A stretch of DNA of 64,000 nt from Pseudo-nitzschia pungens (Eukaryota > Bacillariophyta > Bacillariophyceae > Bacillariales > Bacillariaceae): contig CM074760.1 of the NCBI GenBank assembly GCA_037355855.1, positions 4,394,501 through 4,458,500 on the forward strand, in the 5' to 3' direction. The notes under the pieces are model-generated. The model ran no database searches and was not told the DNA's origin. It was given only the letters and a program-made list of their open reading frames with translations. This document shows, piece after piece, positions 22,055 to 31,841 of the stretch (position 1 is its first letter; each line of letters begins with the position of its first letter). A program made the translations under genes and the position numbers.

Positions 22055-24616
22055 AATGTGTGGAAGTTCTTTTCTGTGCACCCTGTGATCTTGGTTGAAG
22101 ACTTCCCAGACCTTCCCCTGCTTCGTTCCAATGACGGCTACCTCATGCAAGCCTTTGTCACTGTTGGCTTCAGAGGTGCTGACTTGTCCCTCTTGAATCT
22201 CATCCGGATGTCCCTCAAGGCTGTTTCCCTTGCTGATATCTGTACTCCAGATGGGAAAAGACTCTCTCCCATGGCCTTCCAGTTGACATCTTCCAACCAT
22301 TTGAGAGATCATCTTGACTAGCCTAGATGCCCTCCACCATGGCCTCCAGCAGCACAGCGCCTATGAACTAAGGCTCTTCAGACCTGTTTTCTTCCCCCTG
22401 TCTACCCCCTGCAGCCAGGGCCCTGGCTACTTCTTTTCAGCTTGGGCATTGGCTCTCTCTCTCCAGACAGCTTCTCTTTGGCCTTGGTTCTTGTCTCCCT
22501 CTACCAACAGCATTTTCTCCAAATCTTCTACTGGTTGGATGGTGAGCATCTCCCAAGGCAGGGGCCAATACAGGTTCACCTCTGAAGTACTTCCTGATAA
22601 ACCAGCCTGTGCAGATGTACTTGTCTGCCTTGTTTCCCGAGGCCAAGTTATTCGTGTGGTTGGCTCCTCTGCCTTTGTCTCTGAACCTCCTGACATGGAT
22701 CCTCTGGAGTATAATCCATTTGAGTCTTTTCCAGCCTCCCCTGCACATGCCTTTGATGCACTCTGTGAGTCTCCAAGAGTACTCCTCCACAAGTATTCCC
22801 TGCCACAGGTTGGCTATCAGGCCCTTGTTGATGCCATTCAAAGTGGTACTGCCAGTGCTGTCTGTGATGGTTTGTATGATCCTGCTCTTCTCAGAGGAAC
22901 TTCTGCCTTCATCCTGTCACCAAGACTACCTCATTGTTCCTCACTGGCTGTAATTGTGTTAGTGGATCCCCTGAGGACCAGTCATCTTACAGGAGTGAAC
23001 TGGCAGGCATCATTGGGGTTCTCACCTGTTGTACAGCTCTGGTGAGCCTTTTTGATATTGCCTCGGGCTCTGTCACCATTGCCCTTGATGGTGACACAGC
23101 TCTCAAACAGGCTCAGGGATCATGGCCATTGGTTATTTCCTAGAAGTCTTTTGATTACGTCTATGTCATCAGAAACATGATTTCTGCCCTGCCAATCTCT
23201 GTGCAATTTAGGTGGGTACAGGGTCACCAAGCTGGATTCTTTCTTGATTGGTGGGCACTTCGCAATCATCAGGTTGACAGCATGGCCAAGGCTTTTCTCT
23301 CTGTCCATAGAGCTTCTGCCTATCACTATCCCAGACTTGTGTTTGAGCACTGGGCATTTTTGCTCAATGGTTGCAAGTGCTCTCAGTTTGATCAGCAGGC
23401 TTTGCATGTTGCCATTTCTGGTCCTCTTCTTCTTAAATACTGGCAGACCCACCATGATATCCCCATTCCCCAACCTGTTTTGAGTTCAATCCATTGGTGT
23501 GCCCATCAGTCTGCCTTCAGGTGTCTCCCTCCTGGCATGCAAAGGTGGTTTGTCAAGTTTGCTTCTGGCTGCATTGGTGTTGGCAACCAGCTACTCCACT
23601 ACCAGCATCAGGATCACTCCAGGTGCCCATTGTGTGATGCAGACAATGAGAAGGTTTCTCATGTGCTCTCCTGCAAGGACCCTGGGGCTGTCACGCACAG
23701 TGTGTCTGCCTTCAAGGGTCCCCTGCAGAAGAGGCTTGAGGCTGAGCAGACTGATCCATCCTTGGTTGCTGCCATAGTGGATCTTCTCACCAGAGTTCGG
23801 AAGGGCCAGAACATTTATCCCTCATCCTACCCCATGCAATAGCTTCAGCTGTCAGGGCAGAGAGGACAATTGGTTGGCACAACTGGCTCCTTGGTAGGTG
23901 GTCTCCACTCTGGCATCACATCCAGGCTGATTACTACTCCCACATTGGAAGCAAGCGCTCCCCCAGACACTGGGCTACAGCTATCATCCATCAGTTCTTT
24001 CTCACCTGCTGGGATCTTTGGACTTACTGGAATGAACAACTCGTCCTGGGGGAACAGTTGAGGCTGAACAACACCAATCTCTTGATGCTTCCATTTCCTC
24101 TGAATTGGCCATTGGTGCAGCTGATGCACTCTCCCAGTCACACTCCCGTTTACAAACCCCTTTCCAAGTCTTACAAGGTTACACCCTGACTGCCAAGAGG
24201 CAGTGGCTTGCAACCATCCATCTTGCCAGGAAGCAGTATGCAGCCCCTGTCCAACCAGTGCAGCCCTACCAACAGGATGCTGCTCTCATGCGCGCTTGGC
24301 TTAATGGATCTTAGAGTTGCTCCCATCTTGTAGCTTGGCGTTTTCTACTCTGTCCGTGCTTCTCGTCTTGTCCCATACCTTTTGATACTGGGTCTTCTCC
24401 CACTATCTTCCTTCCCACTTCACTTTTTCTCAAGTACCTCTTTTGTGGGACTTGTTTATGCTTCTTTCCCTGCTTGTTGTTCAAGGTTTGTTTGAAAATT
24501 TGTCGTTTTACCACTTGGGGTCCTGACTCTCTGATGGAGGCGACATTAAAGTCTGGTTACAGACTGAGTAATTTAGTTACACCTTTGGTGATTAAGGTTA
24601 CTTAAATACGTATATT
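22055..24616 (+). pseudogene. 5'-truncated LINE copy: RNase H, zinc finger and 3' UTR
   Basis: The sequence follows the full-length LINE from about 52166 to its 3' end. It includes the RNase H acidic positions (CDGLYDP, SYRSELAG, LDGDTALK) and the finger CPLCDADNEKVSHVLSC. A stop at 22318, a frameshift and small deletion around 22330-22930, and stops near 23141 and 23840 show it is dead. The 3' UTR at about 24315-24616 retains both terminal hairpins (AGTCTGGTTACAGACT, and an ACACCTTTGGTGA version of the second). It is the most diverged LINE copy in the window. Confidence 0.85.
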
Positions 24617-24770
24617 AATATGAAGATATCCAAAATGATGCTACAGACTGTGGTGCTAGGGCTCCTGTGTAGAGGAGTGTACTGGGGCTACAGTGGGTAG
24701 CACCTGGTAGCTCAACACTAGGAGCTGAGCTGAGTGCTAGGAGCTGTGTGCTAATTGGTAGCACACAGCC

Positions 24771-24842
24771 TTAGCAGCAGGCTTAGCAGCAGGTTTAGCA
24801 ACAGGCTTAGCAACAGGCTTAGCAACAGGTTCAGCAACAGGC
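24771..24842 (+). repeat. Six 12-bp tandem units (ttagcaacaggc)
   Basis: Six units differ only at a few positions. The minus frame reads a Lys-Pro-Val/Ala-Ala repeat. The surrounding 24630-25020 is rich in ggagctgag and gctagg motifs and shows no supported gene. Confidence 0.75.
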
Positions 24843-25021
24843 TTATCCTGTTTGGTATGGGTGCTAACTCCAAAGGTACCAGGGTTGTCGCGTACGATGT
24901 GTACCAGTTGTACGTACCCCGGGTATAGCAACCGCACTAATACAGTGTAGCTGAGTGCTACAAGGTTAGGGTTGCTAATGCTACGAGATACTGGAGATGC
25001 TAACCTACCATGATACCATGC

Positions 25022-25480
25022 TAAGATACTATAGTACCGCTGGGGTCGGGTCATTGGTGTACAATATGTACTATAACCAGACGCCTGACCCAGACAGTTA
25101 TTAAGTGAGCTAGCACGTGCTAGTGCTAGCGTACCATTGGACCTAAACTTCGTGCGCTATGCATAGGATACAGTACTGGAGCTACGGAGTTAGCTCTGTT
25201 ATTCTACGAGTTAGCGAAGCGCTACCACAATACAGGAGCTGAGCGCTTTGGCTCAGCTCCCTCCACTCCTTTCACTCTTTCTTTTCCACCCTAAAATAAA
25301 ACACTATCATGCCCTCCCCTTTCGATGATTCTGGTGTACCTCTAGGGAAGTACCTTGTAGTAACTAAGTGTATGCAATAGAGACTGAACAGTATCCTCTG
25401 TAGTCTCACTATTTGCCAGGACTCTACGTGCTATTGTTGTTATTGCAATCCCCTTATTAGTATTGCTGACGAGCAATTAT
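25022..25480 (+). repeat. Dispersed LTR-like repeat, copy C
   Basis: It shares its head with copy B and its tail with copies A and B, is about 450 bp long, and contains an AATAAA motif at 25294-25299. The following 25481-25748 has no gene that I can see. Confidence 0.6.
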
Positions 25481-25748
25481 CAACGCATTAATTAATTAAC
25501 ATATTGTAGGTGTGAACAAATGTTGACTGACAAACAAAGGGCATATAAGTCAAACACAACCAACATGGCGAACAAAGGCATAATAAGATGAACAAGGGGC
25601 ATTTGTGATGAAAGGGTGTCAAGTTGACACTTGCTGACTGATACGATGTACTGGGATTTTTATTTAACCGCATGGGGGTTAGAAAAATTTAAATTCCAAA
25701 AAAATTAAATCAATCCTGTTCCTTGTAAGGTTACGGAGTCGGTAGGAT

Positions 25749-27282
25749 ATGCGGTCCACATCACTCGATAATACGGGTACAACTACCGTACGAATACGAA
25801 CCAGACCTTTTGTCATCGAAAGCCTACCACAACAATCATTGTCAGGCGACCGACTAGGAGTACTAGGTAACCTTACTTGCAATTCGACGAAAGAGATGGT
25901 GTACAAGAAGAGGACCTTTCAGACTTCGATTCTAAATCTTCTTTCTTTACAACATGAACTTTCACTTGGAAGCTCGCTAGATCGGGCAAGTGCCTTTCGA
26001 TCCGCCTTCAGTTCATCCTCACCCAACATCGGGCACACCGCTCGTTCCAAAAGGGTGGGTAGTGCGCGATTCAATAGGATTTCATTTTCGAGAGACAGTG
26101 TGAAAAGAATCCAACTGATATCTTCGTCTTCTTCTCTGAATCCACTTTCATCAAAAAATGACGGCGATGGAGAGAATGGAGACGCAAAATTACCTTCTGT
26201 AGCCATAATAGGAGCTGGTGTGAGTAAAATGAATCATGTTTCGTGTACATACGTCTGATCCGCAGGTGATATTGTTTTTTCAGCATAAAATACTTACTGA
26301 TTGGAACGGATTTGATCTGGTACAGGCTGTTGGTGGTTACTACGGAGCACGACTCTGGGAGACAGGACAGTACGATGTTAACTTCCACATGAGAGGAGAA
26401 AACTACAGAGTTAGCACTCGTGATGGATTTCGAGTCAAGTCCATCGATGGCGATATATTCATCCCGCCAGAGCAACTCAAAGCCTTCGAAAATCCTAAAG
26501 ACGTTGGGTATGTCGATTGGATTATTGTATGCATTAAAAGTTCCTCCCTCGGTGACATTCCTGCGCTGGTCGATCCTCTTCTAGACTCAAAGAGGACGCG
26601 TATACTTGTTATCATGAATGGACTTATCGAAGAAGATTTAGTCCAGTTGCTTAAGAATCATAACGGTGAAGAATTTTGTGCCGCCTTGTATGGCGGAATG
26701 GCACTTGTTTGTTCTAACAGGACTGGACCTGGTAGTGTAGAACACTCCTATGCTGGGCTTCTCAGTGGTGGTGTCGCCATCTCTCGTGGATGCTTTACAG
26801 ATCAAGATAACCAAGAAGCATTTCAAGACCTGTGGGCCCCAACGTCGATAGACATAGCCTATGAGCAATCCTTACTTGGAGGTAGATGGAGAAAATGTCT
26901 ATGGAATCTTCCTTTCAATGGGATATCAGTTGCAATGAATGGAATCACAGTAGATAAAATTGTGAGTGATCCAGGATTAAGGTGCCTTGCGTACAACATC
27001 ATGGACGAAACTGTTGCAGCAGCAAATGCCGATATGGCAGCCCATGGTTTTGGAAAAGAGTTTTTCTTGAGTGAGGTGGATAAAGAGAAGATGATGGATC
27101 TGAGTGATAACATGGGAGCTTACAGAACATCAACAATGATCGACTTTGTTGAAGGGCGACCTCTTGAAGTTAAATACTTGTTTTCAAAACCTGTAGAAAG
27201 AGCTCGTAAGCTTGGTGTGTCAGTTCCATATTTGGAAACCCTTGTGACGCAAATTGAAGCATACCAGAGGTTGAGATATTAG
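25749..27282 (+). CDS. panE: 2-dehydropantoate 2-reductase (ketopantoate reductase), organelle-type presequence
   Basis: The enzyme reduces ketopantoate to pantoate with NADPH in the pantothenate/CoA pathway. A 106-bp intron (26220-26325, GTGAGT to TACAG) falls inside the nucleotide-binding motif. Splicing gives AIIGAGAVGGYYGARL, the ApbA/PanE GxGxxG fingerprint, which neither exon has alone. Later landmarks are MNGLIEEDL, the likely catalytic-lysine region WRKCLWNLPFNGISV, and the C-terminal helical block with GRPLEVKYLFSKPVERARKLG, which carries the conserved acidic residue of the family. The spliced product is 475 residues, about 150 longer than bacterial PanE. The excess is an N-terminal Ser/Arg-rich region that may be an organelle presequence. 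The ATG at 25896 (MVYKKRTFQTSILNLLSLQH) is an attractive alternative start because it opens a basic amphipathic stretch. The stop is TAG at 27280-27282. The gene is convergent with the PDZ gene. Confidence 0.88.
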
Positions 27283-27718
27283 CATAGTGATTATAATGAT
27301 TCAAGTTGTTTTATATCAAATTTACTCTGCCATTCAACGTAAAAAATATGTTTTCAGTCAGAAACTCTTCCATTGAACAATGATGTACCTCTATCTTTCA
27401 CTGTAAAACTCAGAAATTCCAGGACTTCACCTATAGACCGGATACGGAAAAGCTTGATCATGATGCCTTAACACATCATAACAACTGAACAGTATTCGCA
27501 TCCTACGGATTCTCAATCTCTGACGCCAGAAGAACAAATCACTTGAACAAGACCTGTTGTCTAGTTAAGCGCACATCTGTGGTGAAGTGCAATGTATTTC
27601 GATCGACAACTACAGCAGCGAGGCGTCGTTGAAAATTCGATGCAACTGATTTTCAACCTAATAACTTGAATTTGGTCAGTCCCATTCTCAATAGAAGAAC
27701 ACCCAACTCTTCTTATTT
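27283..27718. other. Spacer between convergent genes
   Basis: This 436-bp stretch is AT-rich with no coding frame, repeat or RNA that I can support. It should contain the two 3' UTRs. Confidence 0.6.
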
Positions 27719-30391
27719 CTACTTCTTTCCATTAGCTCTCCCCCTGGTGATTTTTCCATCTTGTTTTGTGCCATGAGTCCTTCCTCTTCCAAATAATCGA
27801 AATCCAGATTTCTTCTTCACTGATTTCTTGTTTTCCGTTTCTGTACTTTGTTTTGCATTGTGATTTCGCGAGGCATTCGATTTCAGATTGTTGGAAAGCA
27901 CATGATCAGTTCTATCACATTTATTTTCTGCTTTGGGTCTGAAAGGACCGATATACCGAAGAAATATGAGTTTAATTTCGTTTGGATTCGACAATTCACC
28001 AACCACATCGCAGATATCATCAACCTTCATTTTGATACTACTTATACCATTGATTGACGCTAATTGGTCGCCGACCTCAACTCTACGACTCAGTGCAGCA
28101 CTACCATCTGGTGAAACTTTTGTTACAAAACATCCCCCTACCATTTTCATTGATTTCAAAAGTTTGTCAGTTATAGAAGCGACTGCAACATTTTGCTGCA
28201 AAAATACAAACAAGTCGTTAACTTACCATCATTTTCGAGGAAGATAACTTAATGTTTATCGGCCCAACAGAACGGAAGTGGAGAATAAGAAAACATGGCA
28301 CGAAGCAAAATGAATGGGGAGAAAGGAGCGCGCATAAGATCACTTACTTCCTAGAGGTAAGTTGAGCGTCACAGGGCATATTTTCACTTCTTTGTACATA
28401 TCGATCACAACCGATTCGTCGTACTGAACACCCTGAAGCTTATGAACTGAACGCGCGGCATACAATGCAAGTTCGGAGAGCTCGGACACCCTTTCCGTCT
28501 TCGATGTACGATTCTCTGGTTCATTGTTGCTGCCGGTTACCATTTTTTTGTGGAATTCTTTACTAGCAATAGCTTCCGGGTCTCTTTTTGCATTTGATGG
28601 CCCGCCCTTTTTCTTGTCCAGATTCTGACGACCTGCAGCTTCAGTCAAGAATTTCTTCGGCGACTCCTCAGTACCTGTCACTCTGGTCATAACTTGGGAA
28701 TCAACATCGGTCATTTTCGTCTGATCTGCAATGTGGATGCCACAAGATTGCAAAATGTCGAAGTCGTTGAGCGTTTTTTTTCTTTCGTGGATTGAACTTT
28801 CCTGATCTTCGTTTGTCGTGTAATTTTCAAGAGCGTACCCGATGGCTGTTGACATAATGGACAGACCACCTTCGACCAAACCAAATACCGCATTTACGGG
28901 ATCATCCATCGTATCTTTTTCCGATAGAAAAGTATCGAGAGTGTTGCTGTCGACCGAAGACCCTCTAGATATGGTTGATGCCAGGGAAGATTTATCATCC
29001 CTAACATTCAGTGCTCGTTGTTGGTTCTTTGATTGTGACAATGGCCTTATCTTATTTGCAAATCTAATATCGTTCGAAGAACCACGAGTTTCCTTCTCCG
29101 CACGAGCAGCGGACTCTGAAGCAGAAGACGCATTATCTTCACTGTTTCCATTTGTGTCATGTAAACCATCGAGTTCGTCGCTATTAAGAACTTGTGAACT
29201 ATTTTCTCTTCTCAATGGTGCAGTGCCTTCTCTTTTTATTTTTCTCCGACCATCTGGTTTGTATCGATATTTTCGCCTCCCGGGTTTATTTTTGTCCGGA
29301 TTTCCGATGAATAAAATATCCTTTATCATGTCTTCCACTTCACTCTCGAGTGTCTTCGTATATTCTGAGTTGAGGCTCCTATCTAGCGACATGTTATCTT
29401 CTTTATCTTCGCTTCGATACCGGTGTCGGTCACCTGTGTCTGTTTCAAATCGGTGAATTGTGTTCGATGCCCCAAAGGAAACATTTGCCCCTTTCTTAGG
29501 CCGCGAATCACTGTCTCCTTTCGAACGTATGTTTGAGCTTTTTCTTTGCCTTGACTTCCATGCCTGGTATGATCGTTCCTGTAAACTAGATACATTCGTC
29601 GCTGGAACAACACCATAATTATCTGTTGACATGTCATCATCCGTACATGCAGATTCAGCCAATATCTGTTCCTTTCGACGCTGTCTACTGCGTCGCCGAA
29701 CTTTGTGCATTACTTTGCTGTTGGAATCTTGCGCTTGTTGACTTTTGCTTCCATCTAGATCCTGTTCAGAGTTTTTAGTCGACTGCCTTCCATTCGAGTT
29801 GAATGTTGAGCCATAAGAGCTTTCGTTTACCTTTCCAACATAGCTTGCGTTCAGGAGACTGCTGTCATGGGGCGGATATTCCCTCCATCCGTTATGTCCA
29901 TCGTCATTTGCGGTCGATGGCGATCCCATATTATTTTTTGGTTTCTCTTTGTAAGGTTCACTATATTTTGGAGGCGGCAATACAAATCGAGCACTGCCAT
30001 CGCTTCTCCCGCAACCATCAGACTCGTTCCTTTTCGCGAACGGGTACTTTGTCTCCTCTTGGTTGGTTGGAGATTTATGCTTCTGTCGTAATGGGCTATA
30101 CGTACGTTCGGGACTTGACAACCAAATGCTGTCGAACCTTGTCGATACAGGAGAGGAAACTGAATCTATAATCACAGGCGCCTGCTGGTCGCTTCTACAG
30201 TTGTAACTATCGGGATCGATCTGCCCACCAGTGTTAGTCATTTTTGACGTAGTCAATGCTCTCGTATCTCCTACGTCATTAGCCTGGTCGAAGGGTATGT
30301 CATTTTCAACCATTCCGTTATCTTCGAGTTCTGTCGCGCTAAATGATTTTGGAGATGGCACTAGTGGTTTAGCCCTTTCTTGGCGATCCAT
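27719..30391 (-). CDS. PDZ-domain protein with long disordered N terminus
   Basis: Two exons, 30391-28348 and 28182-27719, are joined across a 165-bp intron (GTAAGTG donor, GTTGCAG acceptor) to give an 835-residue protein. The splice falls inside the PDZ carboxylate-binding loop and restores LNLPLGIASITDKLL. The following GCFVTKVSPDGSAALSRRVEVGDQLASING is a classic PDZ core, so the domain spans roughly residues 664-760. The first 660 residues are Ser/Asp/Lys-rich and look disordered, with several basic clusters (KVRRRSRQRRKEQ, RRKYRYKPDGRRK). The C terminus is strongly basic (KKKSGFRLFGRGR). The role is probably scaffolding of a membrane-proximal or signalling complex, which is inferred from the domain only. 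The start codon sits in AAAGCATGG. Without this splice site the first exon would run into a stop three codons later. Confidence 0.75.
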
Positions 30392-31424
30392 GCTTTCTCC
30401 GCTTCTTTCTAACTTAAAAGCGAGTTGCTAATGTAAGCAAGTGGTACAGCTATCCAACACCTAGATTATGTTCTCTCCAAAATTCTTTCGAAATTGTGAC
30501 TTGTTCGGGCAAAGTTTGAAATTATTTCTCGTAGTTCACTGTACTAGAACCTTGGACACCGACAGCTTTCAAATCGGATGTTTTCAAGCTGTTGCTATTG
30601 CTATTGCGATAGATGACGGACTACCTGTTGTCATTCTCTTTCTAGTCGTGTCCTTGCGGATCATGGACTTTCAATCTAGGATACAATGTGTTATTGTGCT
30701 TCGGATGTTTTTCAAACACCCTACCACTTCTTCACAACTATTTTCAGCCTTCACCTGCAGAAGTTCCTTTTGCCTGTCACCTCGAGCAGGGGTGATAATG
30801 GAAGACCTCGAGAAGAGAAGAATAAGTACAAGGAACCTCACCCTAAGATTTAGTCTCACATTCAGTGTTTAATTAGTGTTTTCCTGCGCTTGTCAATCGA
30901 CGAACGCAGGACTTCAAAAACAGTTTCGTGCATTCGTAATGTAAGGTTATTCAGTATGCAAATCAGAGGTTTTGTCGGTGACTTCGTACAGGTAAGTTAC
31001 CGGTACGCGAGTGCTTGTACTTGTACTTGTAATTGTAATTGTACGTACTTGTACTCGTACCACACGAGAACGATCATGCTAGCATTTCTTTTAGTTTGAA
31101 GAGGACCTTATCATTTTTCAGGAAAGTACGGTACGAGTAGGTAAGGTTACTGGTAGTAATAAGGTTTCTTACTGGTACAAACATATGTGGAACCAATTTT
31201 ACAACTACGGTAAGGTATTACCAGTGGTAATTACGGTAAGGTTACTTCAAAAAACATGACAAGGAAATTGAGGGAATGGAAACTACGTTTTATCATCTGC
31301 ATATTATGACGAGAACAATTTTGAGACTCCTGGAGTGGATACCAAAATTCAACCAGTCTTCCACCAATTTAGTGCAAGCTGGGTGGGAAGTAGGAGAACA
31401 TACCAATGCCAAATAAATCTTGTA
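30392..31424. other. Intergenic region with GTACTT and GGTAAGGTTAC simple repeats
   Basis: 31010-31060 is a (g)tacttgta/attgta simple repeat. 31125-31250 has several ggtaaggtta and actggta motifs. Apart from the small minus frame listed separately, no gene is supported. Confidence 0.5.
30671..30859 (-). CDS. Possible small secreted-type ORF upstream of the PDZ gene
   Basis: The 62-codon frame begins MRLNLRVRFLVLILLFSRSS, a signal-peptide-like start, followed by a polar part with two Cys. It lies 280 bp upstream of the PDZ gene on the same strand. It could be an independent micro-gene, a 5' exon, or chance. No homology is recognised. Confidence 0.2.
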   Translation of the reverse strand: MRLNLRVRFLVLILLFSRSSIITPARGDRQKELLQVKAENSCEEVVGCLKNIRSTITHCILD

Positions 31425-31441
31425 TCGTTTAGCTGCGGCGG
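31425..31441 (+). repeat. Left terminal inverted repeat, 17 bp
   Basis: It is a perfect inverted match to 37040-37056. The preceding TA makes the identity 19 bp. Confidence 0.8.
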
Positions 31442-31841
31442 AAAAATCTACTGAAAACCAGTTGTTTTAGGACCATCCTATATTCCTGATCGTATTAGTC
31501 AAATAACAGTTTAATGTTAATCTGATGAGTCTTATTTTACTCAAATTTCGAAATATATTCTGGTGCGCCAAAAACAATCTAACCGACATCAGATTTTGGC
31601 TTCTTTTCCTGTGTTTCCACAATCTAAAATGTACCGAACACTTACGGAAAAGCATAAAAGGTGGTGTCAGGAACAAATGGTCCGATGACAATTGTATTGT
31701 TATTGGATCTTCAGAATTCTTGTCAAGACAATAGTAAGACTGTTTGTTGAGTTTGTTGATTTACTCAGTAGTAGCGTTTGATTTTTCTTTTCTTTGTAAC
31801 ACAACAATCAACCTGAAAGAATCGATATCGACACGACAATC

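Larger units (their letters stand above)
19855..24616 (+). mobile_element. Chimeric 4.8-kb insertion ending in a LINE 3' end
   Basis: The block is bounded by aatatgaagatat (19842-19854 and 24617-24629). The old minus-strand gene reads through in frame when the block and one duplication are removed. The right part, 22055-24616, is a 5'-truncated LINE copy whose 3' terminus sits directly against the duplication, as target-primed reverse transcription predicts. The left part, 19855-22054, is not LINE sequence that I can match and includes dispersed repeat copy B. It may be a second RNA joined by template switching, or a later insertion. Confidence 0.6.
16729..24690 (-). pseudogene. Old minus-strand gene of unknown function, broken by two insertions and a frameshift
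   Basis: Coding fragments line up on the minus strand in this order. First is about 24690-24617 (frame through TVCSIILDIFIF), then 19854-19675 (CEVWKQMLVDKMEELGLDL... KPVTTRWWWLHVAADIATTYW). Next is 17635-16980 (VYYIDILFIKSYATFMINPH, CWPTKEQQDAIDERREALRAAY), and after a one-base shift 16983-16729 (MSPYQFDLEVVENQKK...). The frame continues across both target-site duplications once the insertions are removed. A TAA soon after 17635 shows further decay. The TRWWWLHVA segment recalls DNA-transposon proteins in a general way, but I do not recognise the family and no catalytic motif is clear. The true 5' end is unknown. Confidence 0.5.

Noticed and set aside
22055..24616. A working RNase H gene in the truncated LINE copy
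   Set aside because: Several stops and frameshifts break it, and it is 5'-truncated with no start of its own.
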